Under the pieces are notes generated by a model. It saw nothing but the letters and a program-made list of their open reading frames with translations, had not been told where the DNA came from and did not search any database. This document shows, one piece after another, positions 60,794-64,000 of a stretch of 64,000 nucleotides of DNA. The position numbers were made by a program, and so were the translations under genes. How positions within the stretch are numbered: position 1 is the stretch's first letter; every line of letters starts with the position of its first letter. The stretch is from positions 832,642-896,641 of the forward strand of contig NZ_CP011280.1 in the NCBI RefSeq assembly GCF_000973085.1, written 5' to 3'. The DNA is from Sneathia vaginalis (GTDB lineage: Bacteria > Fusobacteriota > Fusobacteriia > Fusobacteriales > Leptotrichiaceae).

Positions 60794-62755
60794 ATGACAA
60801 AAAAAATATTATTAGCTTTATTAATTATTCATGTCTCATATGCAAACAATACACACATTAAATTAAAAACATCATTTGAGACTAATTCAACAAAGGCACT
60901 TGGTAAAGATATTACAAGTATAAAGTACATACCAATAGAAGGTAAAATATATCATAAGACAAACCATGGTATGTTTAACGTTTTTTTTAAGTTGCGTGGA
61001 GAAAGAAAAAATATACATGTTCCAGATACAAACTTTGTATTTACAGACTCAAAAATGTATGCAGGAGCTCCAGAAGGACATATAGATGCTCCAGTTAATG
61101 AAAATAACTTAATTGATACTCTTCTAGAGGAACAAACTAAACTACAAAACCTTTACTCAGGTGTACACTTACACTATCATGGACCACACGAACATGATGA
61201 AATAGGACTTGACGAAGATCATTCAGATGAAGAAGAACATGAACATAATCATGATACTTTTTCTCCAATAACTAAAAAATGGGTAAAACCTGTATTTTTA
61301 AATAATGACTTTCAGGCAAAAATTGGTGTAGAATATTTACCTAATTCATTGAATAAATTTGCATTAACATATATTCCAACCATATACAATGGTGATGATA
61401 TTATGTACTACAAATCTTTCATATTTGATATTAAAAATACTAATTTAATAAAAGATAAATTTGCTATTACATTTAACCCTAGATTAACTACAATTAATCA
61501 CTTTACACCATATATTTTAAATACAGGTGTACATTTACGTTATGCTATAGACAAAGACACTACAATAGGGTTAAGTGGAGTTAATAAATTCCAACTTGAT
61601 AATTTGAAAGATTATCGTAATTTAAAAAATAGCATAACTCTTTTTTATGACTACAATAAGGAAAAATTCAGAGCTCATAAATTCTATGAGGTACTAGACC
61701 ATGAACATGAAAAACTAGAGCAATATAAGTTGGAGTTTAAATTTGACCATACAGGTACATATACACTACCTGATAGTAAAAAAGAAAAATTAAAATATGC
61801 AAGTAAAGTAAATCAATACGAATTTAAGTTAAAACAAAAAATCAAAAAGCCTGACTTTCTAATTAAAGGTCTTACATTTGAAAATGTTACTGACTTAAAT
61901 TACACTCTAGGATATATTGAAAATGCTCATAAATACTTAGGAACTTACAAGTTATACTCAATGCATAAACCTACACAAGCAGATAAAAACTTAAAGGTTG
62001 ATGAAATATACAATAAAGAAAACCATTTACCAGAATTTTCACATACTTGGAGCAATGAAGATTTAAGTTTAATTGAAGGGCAAGTTGGTGTATTAAAAGG
62101 TGCAAAAATGTATTTTATAAAAAAAAGAAAAGAAGCAATATACTTTGATCAATACTCAAAAGAAAAAAGAATTAACCTATTTGAATTAAAAAATGTAACT
62201 AAGATAGATTACAATAACTTCAAACTTAAAAACTCTTTATACCTTTCAAAAGATAATTTCTTTAAAACTTTTGCACTAGATAATGAATTAACTTTAAGCT
62301 ACCTATACAAAAATGGAATATTTGAAGCTAAACCATATATTACCCACAACTATGATGTATTTTACAAAAAAGATTTAAAACTCTACGACTACAATGTATT
62401 AACACCTGGTATAGATATTGGTATAAATTACAAAAAGGATAATTTTTCTCTAAAACTTGGTACTGATATTAAAAATGATTTTCAATTTAGAAGAGCAACT
62501 AAACTTGGTATAAATGATACATTAGGTAACCAAAATGAAATAGATAAATTAGTTAAGGGTTCTATCATATATGTTAAGCCATATTTAAAGGTAGAAAATA
62601 AATTTGGTGATCACTTAACAGTTAAAGGTGATTTTAGCTATGAATATATGAAGTCATTTGACGTTACAAGAGGTAGTACATATACGATGTATAAGCCAAT
62701 AGAATTCAAACAACACAACATTAAAACTAAAATTAGTTTGCAATATGATTTATAG
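60794..62755 (+). CDS. Outer-membrane beta-barrel protein with His-rich loop
   Basis: 653 residues from ATG 60794, which has AAGGAG seven bases upstream; the TTG-started extension is rejected. Signal peptide MTKKILLALLIIHVSYA. The mature protein is rich in beta strands and Lys/Asp/Asn and ends HNIKTKISLQYDL. Residues about 125-153 carry nine His with many Glu/Asp (VHLHYHGPHEHDEIG, then EEEHEHNHD), a likely zinc- or other metal-binding loop. It is a single-gene unit on the plus strand before a two-way terminator. No homopolymer lies in its upstream region. Function is not recognised; metal capture or metal-dependent adhesion is inferred. Confidence 0.75.
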   Translation: MTKKILLALLIIHVSYANNTHIKLKTSFETNSTKALGKDITSIKYIPIEGKIYHKTNHGMFNVFFKLRGERKNIHVPDTNFVFTDSKMYAGAPEGHIDAPVNENNLIDTLLEEQTKLQNLYSGVHLHYHGPHEHDEIGLDEDHSDEEEHEHNHDTFSPITKKWVKPVFLNNDFQAKIGVEYLPNSLNKFALTYIPTIYNGDDIMYYKSFIFDIKNTNLIKDKFAITFNPRLTTINHFTPYILNTGVHLRYAIDKDTTIGLSGVNKFQLDNLKDYRNLKNSITLFYDYNKEKFRAHKFYEVLDHEHEKLEQYKLEFKFDHTGTYTLPDSKKEKLKYASKVNQYEFKLKQKIKKPDFLIKGLTFENVTDLNYTLGYIENAHKYLGTYKLYSMHKPTQADKNLKVDEIYNKENHLPEFSHTWSNEDLSLIEGQVGVLKGAKMYFIKKRKEAIYFDQYSKEKRINLFELKNVTKIDYNNFKLKNSLYLSKDNFFKTFALDNELTLSYLYKNGIFEAKPYITHNYDVFYKKDLKLYDYNVLTPGIDIGINYKKDNFSLKLGTDIKNDFQFRRATKLGINDTLGNQNEIDKLVKGSIIYVKPYLKVENKFGDHLTVKGDFSYEYMKSFDVTRGSTYTMYKPIEFKQHNIKTKISLQYDL

Positions 62756-62758
62756 AAA

Positions 62759-62792
62759 ATAAAGTGTGTAAGCCTCAAAACTTACACACTTT
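62759..62792. terminator. Bidirectional terminator between the His-rich protein and metQ
   Basis: Twelve-base stem AAAGTGTGTAAG/CTTACACACTTT with eight-base loop. Confidence 0.8.
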
Positions 62793-62798
62793 GCTTCA

Positions 62799-63515
62799 TT
62801 AAAATGCAGGTATTATTAAACCATTATATTTTTCTTCTATGAACTTTTTAACTTTTTCTGAACGTAATGCTTTCATTAATTTCTTTATCTTTTCGTCATT
62901 TTCTCTACCCTTTAATACTGTTACTATATTAGCATATGGTGAATCTTTGCTTTCAACTAATATTGCTTTATCTTGAGGTATTTTGCTTGAAATAGCAAAG
63001 TTAGTATTAATAACTGCACCATCAACTTCTTTTAATCTTGGACCTATTTGTTCAGCATTTAATGGTGTAATATCTAAGTCCTTTAAATCTTTTAATAATG
63101 TTAAAGCTCTTGCCTTATTTGTTGGATCATTAGGTATTAATATCTTAGCGTGTTTTGGTAATTGTTTAACATCTGTATATTTATCTGAATAAAGTTTTAA
63201 TGGTTCTAAGTGTACTGCTCCAACACTTACTAAATCAATATTATTTTTCTTTCCAAATTCAATCATGTATGGTATATGTTGGAAGAAGTTAGCATCTAAG
63301 CTCTTATCTTTTAAACCTAAATTAGGTTGAACATAATCATTAAATACAACTATTTTTAAGTCTATTCCTTCCTTTTTCAAATCATCTTTTACTGCTTCAA
63401 CTATCTCTTTATGTGGAACTGGTGAAACCCCTATTACTAATGTATTGTTTTTCTTCCCTGAACATGACACTAATGTTAGTGTTAATAAAATAAATAATAA
63501 AATCTTTTTAATCAT
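62799..63515 (-). CDS. metQ: Methionine ABC transporter substrate-binding lipoprotein MetQ (NlpA family)
   Basis: 238 residues, slightly short for the family. The signal ILLFILLTLTLVSC has lipobox LVSC. Family motifs VIGVSPVPHKEIVEAV, DANFFQHIPYMIEF, and PNDPTNKARALTLL are present. It binds methionine, or a related amino acid, in the periplasm for MetI and MetN. It is two bases after metI. A SAM-responsive element could only be upstream of metN, outside the window. Confidence 0.93.
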   Translation of the reverse strand: MIKKILLFILLTLTLVSCSGKKNNTLVIGVSPVPHKEIVEAVKDDLKKEGIDLKIVVFNDYVQPNLGLKDKSLDANFFQHIPYMIEFGKKNNIDLVSVGAVHLEPLKLYSDKYTDVKQLPKHAKILIPNDPTNKARALTLLKDLKDLDITPLNAEQIGPRLKEVDGAVINTNFAISSKIPQDKAILVESKDSPYANIVTVLKGRENDEKIKKLMKALRSEKVKKFIEEKYNGLIIPAF

Positions 63516-63517
63516 AA

Positions 63518-64000
63518 TTATCTCCCTCTTCTTTCTTCTACTGTTTTTGCAATTTTTGTCCCTAAATATTGTATTATTTGTACCAGTAATATGATTATCA
63601 CTGTTGATAGATACATTGTTTTTTGATCTGCTCTTTGATATCCTTCTATGACTGCCATATTACCTAATCCTCCACCACCAATTACACCAGCAATTGCTGT
63701 GTATGATACAAGTGAAATTAATGTTAGTGTTAGACCGTTAATAATAGCTGGCAATGCTTCAGGTATTAATATTTTAAATATTATTTGACAAGGTGTTGCA
63801 CCTATTGAAAGTCCCATTTCAATTAGCCCCTTATCTACATCATTTATTGCATTTTCTATTATTCTTGCAACAAATGGTACACTAGCTATAGAAAGTGGTA
63901 TTAAAAATGCTGTAGTTCCATATGATCTTCCTACTAATAGTCTTGATAATGGTATTAATAGGACTATTAGTATTACAAATGGTATTGATCTTGTAATATT
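63518..64000 (-). CDS. metI: Methionine ABC transporter permease MetI (5' end outside window)
   Basis: The frame is open to the window edge, about 160 residues of the C-terminal part. The permease signature is GLIEMGLSIGATPCQIIFKI (EAA loop), followed by SYTAIAGVIGGGGLGNMAV and two membrane helices. The upstream residues NITRSIPFVILIVLLIPLSR are the usual MetI helices. It is part of the D-methionine/L-methionine importer with metQ. Confidence 0.93.
   Translation of the reverse strand, partial: NITRSIPFVILIVLLIPLSRLLVGRSYGTTAFLIPLSIASVPFVARIIENAINDVDKGLIEMGLSIGATPCQIIFKILIPEALPAIINGLTLTLISLVSYTAIAGVIGGGGLGNMAVIEGYQRADQKTMYLSTVIIILLVQIIQYLGTKIAKTVEERRGR

Overview
The window is AT-rich chromosomal DNA (roughly a quarter G+C by eye) from a bacterium with an outer membrane but with several gene arrangements and regulators (WhiA, RNase Y, YmdB) more usual in Gram-positives. 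Together with a dense set of YadA-like trimeric autotransporters whose anchors carry C-terminal coiled-coil tails, this points to Fusobacteriota, most likely Leptotrichiaceae (Streptobacillus, Sneathia or Leptotrichia). The family assignment is inference from gene content; the genus cannot be fixed from the sequence alone.

Layout: 1-1.8 kb holds the 5' end of a trimeric autotransporter adhesin (TAA), its coupled upstream partner gene, and a decayed copy of the same pair. 1.8-38.7 kb is mostly core genome: rpiR-like regulator, TPR lipoprotein and argS; mgtE facing tuf; an orphan hicB; rpsF-ssb-rpsR; a TetR regulator; a Pro-Gly-His-Leu tRNA cluster; a possible small RNA; nrdDG behind tandem NrdR boxes; ruvC-trmL-metG-lipoprotein-thioredoxin; a frameshifted sirtuin with lysR and patB/malY; tRNA-Met; a thioesterase with typA; MATE-whiA-serS-GH25; and rpsB-tsf-pyrH-frr-mreB-dut with an O-antigen-ligase-like gene and a PTS IIA. 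36.8-51.5 kb is the accessory surface region: five TAA genes, two outer-membrane beta-barrel proteins, TAA debris and an orphan AbiEi-type antitoxin with a clear operator. 51.6-60.4 kb returns to core genes: dapB, ptsH, and a long operon (lipoprotein-rny-ymdB-prmA-cmk-alr-cvpA-rodA-rlu). 60.4-64 kb carries a His-rich outer-membrane protein and the metQ-metI end of a methionine ABC transporter.

The most interesting system is regulatory. Five adhesin transcription units each have a run of nine or ten G (coding strand) placed between recognisable -35 and -10 boxes (spacers 16-19, one possibly 21), and two further outer-membrane genes have runs of 17-18 T in their promoter regions. This is the architecture of promoter-spacer phase variation, repeated across a multigene family within one window. 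The same genes share near-identical 3' ends, terminators and promoter cassettes, their C-terminal coils differ by whole heptads, and there are at least two deletion remnants and one TAA that has lost its start codon. The array appears to be recombining actively while each member can be switched separately at transcription.
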